Shown: positions 37,291-45,079 of the stretch, piece by piece
Layout of the letters: every line of letters begins with the position of its first letter
Numbering within the stretch: the stretch's first letter is position 1
NCBI GenBank assembly: GCA_035384565.1
Contig: DAOOIT010000018.1
Coordinates: 33,606-97,605 of the forward strand
DNA from: Planctomycetota bacterium
GTDB lineage: Bacteria; Planctomycetota; PUPC01; DSUN01
Direction: 5' to 3'
DNA length: 64,000 bases
Notes under the pieces: model-generated
Told to the model about the DNA's origin: nothing
The model's input: only the letters and a program-made list of their open reading frames with translations
Database searches by the model: none
Translations under genes and position numbers: made by a program

Positions 37291-37442
37291 CCGCCTTCAC
37301 TGGCTGAGAGCCAACTCAACACTTCAGCAGGATGAGTTGCGTCGTCTCTGTAGGCACCATGTCGGCGCCCCGCGGGACATGCAGCGTAGCCGTGCGCGAC
37401 CTTACCGCGCGGGACTGCGCTGGGTACGTCATGAAGCCGCAG

Positions 37443-37459
37443 GCACTCTCCGTGAGTGC
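37443..37459. promoter_or_regulatory. Possible operator
   Basis: GCACTC, five bases, GAGTGC, placed nine bases before the -35 box of the ParA-type module. Position and symmetry suit a dimeric repressor; no regulator is identified. Confidence 0.35.
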
Positions 37460-37468
37460 ACTTGGCGT

Positions 37469-37497
37469 TTGACAAGCCTAAAGCCAGCCTGTAACCT
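37469..37497 (+). promoter_or_regulatory. Promoter of the ParA-type module
   Basis: TTGACA (37469-37474), 17 bases, TAACCT (37492-37497), about 100 bases before the ATG. Confidence 0.5.
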
Positions 37498-37598
37498 TTG
37501 GGGGTGTACGGCATCCACATGCAGCCGTCAATCGAGATGTGCGGCTGGCAACAGGAAGGTTTGAGCAGTTGTCTACCGCGTGTAGGAGAACCTAGGCC

Positions 37599-38600
37599 AT
37601 GGCTTGTGTTGCCAGCATCATCAACCTGAAGGGCGGTGTTGGGAAGACTACTCTGACCATGATGATTGCGGAATTCCTCGTCTTTCGGGCCTTTAAGCGC
37701 GTCCTGCTGATTGACATGGACGCCCAAGCCAACCTGACCTACTGCATGGTGCCCAGCAATAGTATCCAGCAGCAGCGCGAGAGCGAGAGGACCTTGTACC
37801 ATCTCCTACAACGTGCTCTGCGCAACGACCCCGTATCGATACCCGACTTCATCACCCAGCCGCCTCTCGTGGTGAGCAATATCCAGCGGTCCAGCCTAGT
37901 GGGGCCACACTATCCCGGTGTCCTCCACATGATTGTGTCAGTGCCTGACGTCGCTGAACTGGATGAGGAACTCGTTCAGCTCTGGGAAGGTGGGCGACCC
38001 ATGCCTGGCGGCGTTCGACACTGCCTGCGCGAAGCTCTCGAGCCTGTGCGCAACCAGTATGACTACGTGATCCTGGATTGTCCCCCAGGGCTGTCGCTGT
38101 TCTCGTCCACGTCCTTGGTAGCAAGTGACATCTTCATATCACCCGTGATACCCGAGCCATTGTCCTTGCAGGGCGTAGACCTTGTTCAGAAACGAGCCGG
38201 TGAACTCAACCGTCGTCACGGAGCGCGGGTGGACTTCGGCGGCATTGTCCTGAATGTCGTCAAGCACTACAGAACGACACACCGAATGACTTCACAGCGC
38301 CTCTACAGCGACGAGGGTCAGGGCACGTACCGGCCATTCCGATGGTGGATTCCTGACAATGAACGCCTCAGGAAGCTCGGTGACTTCGATCCGGACTTGT
38401 ACGACGAGGTATCCAGGACCGACCAGTTCAGCCCGAAGTTCCGGTCAATAGAGAACAAGTATGGGGTCCCCTATACGCTTACAAACCCAAAGGACGGGCC
38501 CCTGAACCGGGGCGATGAAGAGGGCGAGCATTATAGGCTTCACGAGCGCCTCGACAGAGTGGTTGACGAGTTTCAGCGCCGCTGTGGTTTGAGCCAATGA
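37599..38600 (+). CDS. ParA/Soj-type P-loop ATPase
   Basis: The 333-residue product has the deviant Walker A motif NLKGGVGKTTL (residues 9-19), Walker A-prime VLLIDMDAQANLTYC and Walker B YVILDCPPGLSLFSST, as in ParA/MinD ATPases that dimerise on ATP and bind DNA or membranes. A long insertion lies between the first two strand blocks and the Walker B (about 50-145). The tail (about 235-333) is also longer than in chromosomal ParA. No ParB-like gene or parS-like repeats are visible. It is the first of three genes joined by 4-bp ATGA overlaps. Codon use is less GC-rich than its surroundings, pointing to acquisition. Confidence 0.88.
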   Translation: MACVASIINLKGGVGKTTLTMMIAEFLVFRAFKRVLLIDMDAQANLTYCMVPSNSIQQQRESERTLYHLLQRALRNDPVSIPDFITQPPLVVSNIQRSSLVGPHYPGVLHMIVSVPDVAELDEELVQLWEGGRPMPGGVRHCLREALEPVRNQYDYVILDCPPGLSLFSSTSLVASDIFISPVIPEPLSLQGVDLVQKRAGELNRRHGARVDFGGIVLNVVKHYRTTHRMTSQRLYSDEGQGTYRPFRWWIPDNERLRKLGDFDPDLYDEVSRTDQFSPKFRSIENKYGVPYTLTNPKDGPLNRGDEEGEHYRLHERLDRVVDEFQRRCGLSQ

Positions 38601-39169
38601 AGAAGACTGACATGAAGGCCATCTCAGATGCCGTGCTCGCCTGCTACAGGGAGAGACCCGCGATCGTCAGGGAGCACATGCCGTCCATTGCAGAGGCTCT
38701 GGACAAAGCTTACCCGTGTTCGCCTGGGAGGCCTATGAGCAGGGTAACTTTGACCGAGCGTGAGCGCCAGTTCAGAGTCTCCAAACTTCAAGAGACGCTC
38801 ACGGCGCTCGAGATGGGTAAGGTTTCGCAGGAGGATGCCTTGAGAGCCGTGGAGGACAGTCTCGTCTTGGCCTCCGAGTTCTCCCTCCCTGAGGCAGCTA
38901 ACCACAAGGCTCTGACAAGGTTGATTGAGATGGCCCTTGGCAGGGAGCTGAAGACATCAGAGGCGGACTACGTCGTCAATGTCTCCGGTAGAGAGAGCGA
39001 GCGCGTGGCGGCAAGCCAATCTATTGTCCGCGGAGTGCTGTGTGACCTAACCTGGGATCACCGTGTGATTCGCATCTCTGTCTTTCCGGGGCGGGTTCGT
39101 GAGTGGGGTAAGGCCATGGCATTCATTGGTCGCTATTCTCCCGGCAACTGCAGAGAGCAAAGCGCATGA
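38597..39169 (+). CDS. Unrecognised protein of the ParA-type module
   Basis: I do not recognise a family. The 190-residue product is mostly helical in its first two thirds (PAIVREHMPSIAEALDKAY, RVSKLQETLTALEMGKVSQE, LTRLIEMALGRELKTSEADY). It ends in a short beta-like segment with VIRISVFPGRVREWGKAMAF. It has no transmembrane helix, signal or metal motif. Overlaps of 4 bp with both neighbours imply stoichiometric expression. Its position is where a ParA partner would be expected, so a ParB-like adaptor role is possible, but no helix-turn-helix or CTPase motif is seen. Confidence 0.7.
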   Translation: MKKTDMKAISDAVLACYRERPAIVREHMPSIAEALDKAYPCSPGRPMSRVTLTERERQFRVSKLQETLTALEMGKVSQEDALRAVEDSLVLASEFSLPEAANHKALTRLIEMALGRELKTSEADYVVNVSGRESERVAASQSIVRGVLCDLTWDHRVIRISVFPGRVREWGKAMAFIGRYSPGNCREQSA

Positions 39170-39585
39170 GTGCTCCCAGTCGGGTCATGTTTTCCACTTC
39201 CACCTTTGGTGCCTTGCTGCGCCGGGACCGCGCTGACCACGAGCGCGCAAGGCGGATATACGAACAGCTTCTCGACTGCGAAGCTGAGCTATGGACGACG
39301 AACTACACTCTCTTGGAACTCGCTCACACCTATGACCGCGACACACTGACCAAGCTGTTGAGTGCAGTGGACGAGTTCTTCCATATCATGTGGGTAGGCC
39401 AGCCACTGCACTCGGAGGCGCGGCACCAGTACCTAGCGCAACCAGACTTACGGGCATCGTTTTCGGAAGTCATCTCTGAGGTTGCCGCGCGCAGAATCGG
39501 AGCGATTCCCTTCCCGATCGCGCGTACATCATGTGATCAGGGCACGGGTACGTGTCACACCTCTGATCACACCGAGGGCACGTAA
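39166..39585 (+). CDS. PIN-like protein with degenerate active site
   Basis: The 139-residue product looks like a PIN-domain protein: MFSTSTFGALLRRDRADHER matches the VDTSA start, WTTNYTLLELAH the second acidic motif, and RASFSEVISEVAARRIGAI the third. The first Asp is replaced by Ser10, the third acidic position appears as Glu, and the final Asp motif is lost in a short odd tail rich in Cys, Thr and His. It is probably not an active nuclease. An 8-bp-arm inverted repeat (39533-39570) lies in the last codons, and the tail may mark a recombination border. Confidence 0.65.
   Translation: MSAPSRVMFSTSTFGALLRRDRADHERARRIYEQLLDCEAELWTTNYTLLELAHTYDRDTLTKLLSAVDEFFHIMWVGQPLHSEARHQYLAQPDLRASFSEVISEVAARRIGAIPFPIARTSCDQGTGTCHTSDHTEGT
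39533..39570. repeat. Inverted repeat at the end of the PIN-like gene
   Basis: GTGATCAG (39533-39540) and CTGATCAC (39563-39570), perfectly complementary with a 22-base loop. Confidence 0.5.
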
Positions 39586-39994
39586 TCGCCAGATGCACGA
39601 GTGCTATGGCTCACCATGCGATCCTTGAAGTGGCAGATGCGGTGCCACATGCGTGCCAGACACGCGATGGAGCGCCACACGATGGAGGTGTAAGCCCTGT
39701 AGTATCCAACGCTTGGCAATGGCGAGGGAATCGGGCGGCGCGAAAGGGTGTCGCGGGTGAGGCGCGGCCGCGGGGCGAGCGCCCATGCTTGCTCATTCCT
39801 GAGGGGGAGGAAGTGAGCAAGTATGGGTGGAATGGCGAGGATCGGCGATTCTCGCCGTTCCGGCCATACCGGCTCTGTGGGGGCGGTGAGCGAGTATGGA
39901 GGGGGCGGCCGCGGAGCGGCCAAGAGGGGCGTCCCACACGCGGAGCGCAGGGACGAGGGGAAGTGTCGGCTCCACCGAGAAGGGCGTAGATGGC
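39586..39994. other. Palindrome-rich spacer between the ParA-type module and a glycosidase
   Basis: I see no gene. Several hairpins follow each other: arms 39782-39795 and 39814-39827 (13 of 14 paired), GGCGAG (39834-39839) with CTCGCC (39851-39856), and a GGCCGC/GCGGCC palindrome near 39906-39920. The motif TGAGCAAGTATGG (39814-39826) returns as TGAGCGAGTATGG near 39887-39899. The two genes around it converge. Confidence 0.55.
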
Positions 39995-41803
39995 TCACCA
40001 GGCGGGCTTGCGCTCGGAGCGCTCGATGAGGGGCTCGACGCGGCAGGCGACGTCGGGGGCTTTGACCAGGGGCGAGAGCTGGAGGACCAGGCCGGCGCCA
40101 TCGGCCGTGGCCTGGGCTTCGGTGATGGTGCCGCCGTTGTAGGTGTCCCACCACTCGATGCGGTACGGGCCGGGCCGGAGGCCGGGGAGCCGGAAGGCGA
40201 AGGGTTCGAGGAGCCGAGCAGGTTCCTTCTTGACGAGTCGGCGGTGCCAGGTGTTGCGGCGGTCCTGGAACCAGAGGAGGGCCTGGGCGTCGGTGCGGAG
40301 GCCGACGATGCGGAGGTTGCCGCGCTCGTCGTCGCGGACGGGCTGCCAGGGCTGCCCTGTCCAGTCCACGCCGGCGAGGAACCGGCCGAGGGCGCGGTAG
40401 TGGTAGTAGAGGTCGTTGGGCTCGACGTAGTTGTCCCACCACCAGAGCATGGGAGCGCCGGCAGCGCCGCCGAGGGAGGAGGCCCAGAGGGCGTTGTGGA
40501 GGTGGATGCCGGTGCGGTCGAGGGCGTTGAGGCGGTTGTCGCTGCCGGTGGGGTGGAAGCCGAATTCGGCGATGAGGTAGGGCTTGCGGAACTGCTCGAA
40601 GTCCTGCGCCTGGTCGAGCACGAGGGCGGCGGCGTCGTATTGTTTGGGCGTGGGCTCCCAGCCGTCGTGGATGTAGGCGTGGAGCTGGACGAAGTCGAGC
40701 GCGGGCATGGCCCAGAACTCGGGCCAGTCGGTGTAGGCGGCGAGGGTGTTGGTGACGAGGTGCTGATAGGGGTCAGTGCGGTGCAGTTCGGCGGCCATCT
40801 GGGCGGTCCAGTCGAGCATGTAGGGCTCCTTGCGCGAGAGCAGCTTGCCGCGCTCGCTGGGCGCGTAGTCCATCTCGTTCCAGAACTCCCAGGCCATGAT
40901 CTGGGGGGCGTGGGCCCATCGGGCGACGATGTAGCGGAGGCGGCGGCGGTAGTGGGTCTTGGCTTCGTCGCTGGTGAAGAAGTCAGCGGGATTGTCACAC
41001 ATGCCGCCGTGGGCGCGCCAGTAGGGGCTGTGGCGGCGCTGGGCGAAGTCGTAGAAGTTGTCGAAGCAGAGTTTGAAGGCGAGGCCGTAGGTGCGGGCGA
41101 AGCCGACGATGTGGTCGAGGCGCCAGGCGTTGTCGAGGCGGTAGTCGTCGAGCCTGGCGCCCTCGAGTTCGAGGCTCCAGGAGCACATCCAGATGCGGGT
41201 GAAGTTTTCGTGGGCGGCGGCCATGCGGCGGAAGTAGTTGTCGTAGTCGTAGGTCTTGAGCTGCGAGTCGGCCCAGCAGATGTTGTGGCCGATGGGGAAG
41301 TAGGGCTTGCCCGTCGAGTATTCGAAGTAGCGGGGGTTTCGCCGGCTGACACGGATGAAGCCGGGGCTTCGCGAGTCGGTGGCGACGAATTCACGCGCCT
41401 CCGTGCGGGCTTCGCCGCCGCGGGTCTTCACTGCAACCGTGTAGAGGTGCGGGCCAGCGAGGGTCGGCGTGTAGCGGATCTTCCAGACTCGCTCGCCGCG
41501 GGGCTTGAGCTGCTCCTTGCCGTCCTTGAGGGTCCGCTCGTAGTCCTGGTAGAGGAAGCCCTCGACGGTGCGGGAGCGGCCCGAGCGGTCGGCCACGGTG
41601 GCCGTCAGGGCGATGTCGTCGGGGTCGTAGGGGTTGTGGAAGGCGGCGTCGAGGTCTACCGTGAGTTCGAGCGGGTCGAAGAGGCGCACGGCAGAGGCGG
41701 AGGGGGCGACGCGGAGGATTCTGGGCGCCGCCGTTTGGCCGGCGCGGATCGAGGCGAGGGGGAGCAGGAGCGCGGAGCAACAGACTGCGAGGGCGTGCTT
41801 CAT
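39995..41803 (-). CDS. Secreted DUF5060/DUF4038-type glycoside hydrolase (GH5-like)
   Basis: The 602-residue product has a signal peptide (KHALAVCCSALLLPLASIRA). An Ig-like DUF5060 domain follows (about 25-125; LFDPLELTVDLDAAFHNPYD). A clan-A TIM barrel has GKPYFPIGHNICW, the acid/base Glu in IMAWEFWNEMDYAPS, and the nucleophile Glu in KPYLIAEFGFHP. A C-terminal beta domain closes it. The family acts on polysaccharides or glycans; the substrate is unknown. A promoter lies at 41833-41861. It converges with the ParA-type module. Confidence 0.87.
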   Translation of the reverse strand: MKHALAVCCSALLLPLASIRAGQTAAPRILRVAPSASAVRLFDPLELTVDLDAAFHNPYDPDDIALTATVADRSGRSRTVEGFLYQDYERTLKDGKEQLKPRGERVWKIRYTPTLAGPHLYTVAVKTRGGEARTEAREFVATDSRSPGFIRVSRRNPRYFEYSTGKPYFPIGHNICWADSQLKTYDYDNYFRRMAAAHENFTRIWMCSWSLELEGARLDDYRLDNAWRLDHIVGFARTYGLAFKLCFDNFYDFAQRRHSPYWRAHGGMCDNPADFFTSDEAKTHYRRRLRYIVARWAHAPQIMAWEFWNEMDYAPSERGKLLSRKEPYMLDWTAQMAAELHRTDPYQHLVTNTLAAYTDWPEFWAMPALDFVQLHAYIHDGWEPTPKQYDAAALVLDQAQDFEQFRKPYLIAEFGFHPTGSDNRLNALDRTGIHLHNALWASSLGGAAGAPMLWWWDNYVEPNDLYYHYRALGRFLAGVDWTGQPWQPVRDDERGNLRIVGLRTDAQALLWFQDRRNTWHRRLVKKEPARLLEPFAFRLPGLRPGPYRIEWWDTYNGGTITEAQATADGAGLVLQLSPLVKAPDVACRVEPLIERSERKPAW

Positions 41804-41832
41804 AGGGCTCTTTTCTGGTTGCGTTCGTCGCG

Positions 41833-41861
41833 ATCCTATCAGGCCGCGGGCGGGAAAGCAA
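41833..41861 (-). promoter_or_regulatory. Promoter of the GH5-like gene
   Basis: On the minus strand TTGCTT (41856-41861), 17 bases, TAGGAT (41833-41838). Confidence 0.5.
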
Positions 41862-41875
41862 CGTGTCGGGGGCGC

Positions 41876-42745
41876 CTAGAAGTTCAGGAACTTGATGCGC
41901 GAAACGACGTCCTGCTGCGAGAGCTTGCGGTCGAGGGGCAGAAGAGCGTAGGCGCCGTGGGCGTCCTTGCTGTCAATGACCACGAGGTGCGGGTTGGGCG
42001 TGGTGTAGCCCTTCTGGCACGGGTGGTGGCCGCAGACGATGAGGTCTACGCCCATGCGCTCGGCGAAGGCGGCGCTGGTGGGCCGCGCGATGTCGCGGCC
42101 CCAGGCCATGCGGAAGGCGGGGGAGTCGCGGCCGATGTCGGCCTCGCGGGTGGCCTGGGTGAACAACGCGCGGTCGAAAAGGTGCACGTACTTACCGTCG
42201 GGCAGCGAGTGGCACAGGAGGATGCCGTGGGCGGTGACGGCGGCCCAGGGGAGCGAGCGGAGGAAGCGGTTGTAGGCCTTGCGGATGACGTCGGCGTTGA
42301 ATTGGTAGGCCTCCTGGAGGGCCGTGTTGAAGACGCTGAGGACCGAGCGCCCCTGCTTCATGATCTCGAGGCCGCAGAGCTCGGCGATGTCGTGGTTGCC
42401 GAGCAGGAAGTGCACCTGGCCGGGATAGACGGTCTTGTAGATGGCGGCCTCTTCGAGGAGCTGGTACGAGCGGTCGGGGGTGTCGGCGTACATCGCGTGC
42501 AGCAGTTCCTGGAGGAGGATGTGGCGCTGGGGATGGTGGCCGAGGTCGGCGATGCGGGTGATGCGGCGGAAGTTCGAGAGGTTGCCGTGGAGGTCGCCGG
42601 TGGCCATCAGCTCGCCTGTGCGGGGGAGCTCGAGGAGGCGGCCGCGCAGGCAGGGGTCCTGCTCGTTCATCGCGGCGGCGCGGGCCATGAGGTCCATCAC
42701 GTAGTCGGGCGGCCGGGGTGCGGGCTCGACAGGCTCGTGTTCCAC
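41876..42745 (-). CDS. Metallophosphoesterase (calcineurin-like phosphatase)
   Basis: The 289-residue product shows the di-metal motifs in order: ATGDLHGNLSNF (GDxHG), FLLGNHDIAEL (GNHD), a histidine in GILLCHSLPDG and LIVCGHHPCQKG (GHxx). It is cytoplasmic and resembles serine/threonine or nucleotide phosphatases, but the substrate is not deducible. It starts with GTG 42745, whose ribosome site GGAGGA lies within the last codons of recD2, 3 bases upstream, so the two are cotranscribed and probably coupled. Confidence 0.87.
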   Translation of the reverse strand: MEHEPVEPAPRPPDYVMDLMARAAAMNEQDPCLRGRLLELPRTGELMATGDLHGNLSNFRRITRIADLGHHPQRHILLQELLHAMYADTPDRSYQLLEEAAIYKTVYPGQVHFLLGNHDIAELCGLEIMKQGRSVLSVFNTALQEAYQFNADVIRKAYNRFLRSLPWAAVTAHGILLCHSLPDGKYVHLFDRALFTQATREADIGRDSPAFRMAWGRDIARPTSAAFAERMGVDLIVCGHHPCQKGYTTPNPHLVVIDSKDAHGAYALLPLDRKLSQQDVVSRIKFLNF

Positions 42746-42748
42746 GTC

Positions 42749-44953
42749 TCAGTCCTCCGGGGGGAAAGGCTCGTGGGGCCGGGCGTTGGCCAGGCGCTCG
42801 CGGAGCAGGGAGTGGCGTTCGCGGATGCGGTCGTTGCGCACGGCGATGGCGATGGCCCGTTTCGTGCCGACGAGGACCACGAGGCGCCGGCCGCGCGTGA
42901 CCGCGGTGTAGAGGAGGTTGCGTTGGAGCATCATGTAGTGCTGGGTGAGGATGGGCACGACCACGGCGGGGTACTCGCAGCCCTGGGACTTGTGGATGGT
43001 GATGGCGTAGGCGGGCACGAGTTCGTCGAGTTCGTCGGGGCCGTAGGCCAGCTCGCGCTCGTCGAGGCGCACAATCACCTGCCCCGCGTCAGGGCGGGCC
43101 TCGAGCACGCGGCCGAGGTCGCCGTTGAAGACCTCTTTGTCGTAGTTGTTGCGGATCTGCATGACCTTGTCGCCGGGGCGGAAGCCGCGCCCGCCGGGCG
43201 TCTCGGCGGGATTGAGCCGCTCGCGGAGCCGCTCGTTGAGGGCCTGGGCGCCCACGGCGCCGCGGTGCATGGGGGCCAGCACCTGGATATCGTCCACGGG
43301 GTCGAGGCCGTAGGCGGCGGGCAGGCGGCGCGCGACGAGGTCGAGCACCGTCTCCGCCGCCTCCTCGGGGTCGGCGCGCTCCAGGAAGAAGAAGTCCCGG
43401 GCAGGCCCCTCGCCGGGGCCGTTGAGGGCCGGCATCTCGCCGCGGTTGATGCGGTGAGCGTTGCCGACGATGAGGCTGTGGGCCTCCTGGCGGAAGATGT
43501 CGGTGAGGCGCGCCACGGCGGCCACGCCCGAGGCGATGACGTCGCGCAGCACGCTGCCGGGCCCGACCGACGGGAGCTGGTCCACGTCGCCCACGAGCAC
43601 GAGGACAGTCTGCGGGCTGAGCGCGCGGGCGAGATGGCAGGTGAGCAGGAGGTCGAGCATGGACGCCTCGTCCACGATCACCACGTCGGCCTGAAGGGGG
43701 TTCCGCTCGTTGTATTCGAAGGCGCTGGTGCGCGGCTGGTATTTGAGGAGGCGATGAATGGTCATGGCGTCGGTGCGGGTGACCTCGGCGAGGCGCTTGG
43801 CGGCGCGGCCGGTGGGCGCGCCGAGGGCGACCCGCAGCCGCCGCGCCTGGAAGATCTCGACCAGGCAGCGGAGCACGGTGGTCTTGCCCACGCCCGGGCC
43901 GCCGGTGATGACGGTGAGCTTGCTGGCCACGGCCTTGCGCAGGGCATCCTGCTGCCCGGGCGGGAGCTGGATGCGGACCTGACGCTGGACCCACTCGACC
44001 GCCCTGCCCGCGTCAATGGGCGGAAATGGGGCGGGCGTAGCGGCCAGCTCCGCGAGCCTCTGGGCGACGCCCGTCTCGGCCGCGTGCAGGGCGGGCAGGT
44101 AGACGGGACGCAACGGGTGGGCATCGTCCACCACCAGCTCGCCGCCGACGCGCTGGGCCTCGATGGCGGCCTCGACCTGCTCGACGGGCACCTCGAGCAT
44201 GCGGCTCGCTGCCTCGGCGAGGGTCCGCTGGGGATAGCAGGCGTGGCCGTCGTCGCCCAGCTCGCGCAGCGCGTGCACCACTCCGGCGGCGGCGCGCTGG
44301 GGCGAGTCGTGCGGGATGCCCAGGTTGGCCGCGATGCGATCGGCGGTGCGGAACCCCACGCCGAAGATGTCGGCGGCCAGGCGATAGGGGTTGTCGCGCA
44401 CGATCGAGATGGCCGAGCTGCCGTACGTCTTGTAGATTCGCGCCCCCACGGCGGGCGAGACGCCGTACTCGTGGAGGAACACCATCACTTCGCGCAGGCC
44501 CTTCTGCGCGCCGTAGGCCTCGATGATCTGCTGCTGGCGCTTACGTCCGATGCCCTCCACCTCGCGCAGCCGCTCGGGCTGGTGCTCGATAACGTCGAGC
44601 GTCGCCTCGCCAAAGCGCTTGACGAGCCGGGCGGCCAGCTCCGGGCCGATGCCGGGCACGAGGCCCGAGCCGAGGTAGCGCTGGATGCCCCGCGCGCTCG
44701 TGGGGGCCACGACCTCGTAGTGCTCGACCTCGAACTGGCGGCCGTGGGTCTTGTGGGTAACCCAGCGGCCCTCGAGGCGCAGCACCTCGCCCTCCTTGAG
44801 CTCCAGCAGCTTGCCCACGGCGGTGACGAGTCCCCCCCGCCCCTCCGGGCGCACGCGCGCCACCGCGTACGCGCGGTCGGGCGCCGAGAAGACCACGCGC
44901 TCGACCGTGCCCTGGAACGACTCGGCCCCTTCGGGGGACTTGAAGAGCGACAT
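42749..44953 (-). CDS. recD2: RecD2-type SF1B DNA helicase
   Basis: RecD2 is a 5'-3' helicase that works without RecBC in DNA repair. The 734-residue product has an OB-like N-terminal domain (about 1-95), a helix-hairpin-helix region (GSGLVPGIGPELAARLVKRF, EGIGRKRQQQII), and helicase motifs. These are ITGGPGVGKTTVLRCL (about 342-357), VVIVDEASMLD, LVLVGDVDQLPSVGPG, and AITIHKSQGCEYPAVVVP near the end. ATG 44953 follows GGAG with six bases between; the frame extends up across the promoter. A perfect consensus promoter precedes it. Confidence 0.93.
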   Translation of the reverse strand: MSLFKSPEGAESFQGTVERVVFSAPDRAYAVARVRPEGRGGLVTAVGKLLELKEGEVLRLEGRWVTHKTHGRQFEVEHYEVVAPTSARGIQRYLGSGLVPGIGPELAARLVKRFGEATLDVIEHQPERLREVEGIGRKRQQQIIEAYGAQKGLREVMVFLHEYGVSPAVGARIYKTYGSSAISIVRDNPYRLAADIFGVGFRTADRIAANLGIPHDSPQRAAAGVVHALRELGDDGHACYPQRTLAEAASRMLEVPVEQVEAAIEAQRVGGELVVDDAHPLRPVYLPALHAAETGVAQRLAELAATPAPFPPIDAGRAVEWVQRQVRIQLPPGQQDALRKAVASKLTVITGGPGVGKTTVLRCLVEIFQARRLRVALGAPTGRAAKRLAEVTRTDAMTIHRLLKYQPRTSAFEYNERNPLQADVVIVDEASMLDLLLTCHLARALSPQTVLVLVGDVDQLPSVGPGSVLRDVIASGVAAVARLTDIFRQEAHSLIVGNAHRINRGEMPALNGPGEGPARDFFFLERADPEEAAETVLDLVARRLPAAYGLDPVDDIQVLAPMHRGAVGAQALNERLRERLNPAETPGGRGFRPGDKVMQIRNNYDKEVFNGDLGRVLEARPDAGQVIVRLDERELAYGPDELDELVPAYAITIHKSQGCEYPAVVVPILTQHYMMLQRNLLYTAVTRGRRLVVLVGTKRAIAIAVRNDRIRERHSLLRERLANARPHEPFPPED

Positions 44954-44984
44954 TCCTGGCTCCGGCGCTCCCAGCGCCGCACGG

Positions 44985-45013
44985 ATTATAGCCCGCCCGC
45001 CGGAACGTGTCAA
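44985..45013 (-). promoter_or_regulatory. Consensus promoter of recD2
   Basis: On the minus strand TTGACA (45008-45013), 17 bases, TATAAT (44985-44990), a full match to the sigma70 consensus. Confidence 0.82.
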
Positions 45014-45017
45014 CGAC

Positions 45018-45045
45018 TTGATCCGCCGCGGGATTCGGGTATGAT
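45018..45045 (+). promoter_or_regulatory. Promoter of radC
   Basis: TTGATC (45018-45023), 16 bases, TATGAT (45040-45045). Its -35 box is four bases from the recD2 -35 box on the other strand. Confidence 0.72.
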
Positions 45046-45079
45046 GCACGGGCCGTCCACCTGCAACGGAGAGCGCGGC

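Larger units (their letters stand above)
37210..37598. other. Divergent spacer ahead of the ParA-type module
   Basis: It contains the leftward promoter (37262-37290), then about 150 bases without clear signals, an inverted repeat (37443-37459), the rightward promoter (37469-37497) and a GGAG ribosome site about ten bases before the ParA-type ATG. Base composition falls from here rightward. Confidence 0.5.

Noticed and set aside
39567..39760. Minus-strand tail YYRAYTSIVWRSIACLARM
   Set aside because: It might be a gene remnant, but it matches no family I know and overlaps palindromic DNA.
45041..45046. ATG codons as radC start
   Set aside because: They lie in the TATGAT box of the promoter; GTG 45080 has a ribosome site and falls after the expected transcript start.
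39896..45079. A very long open frame on the plus strand leading into radC
   Set aside because: It is antisense to the GH5-like, phosphoesterase and recD2 genes. Only the last 358 codons look like a protein family, and a promoter and ribosome site define the radC start.
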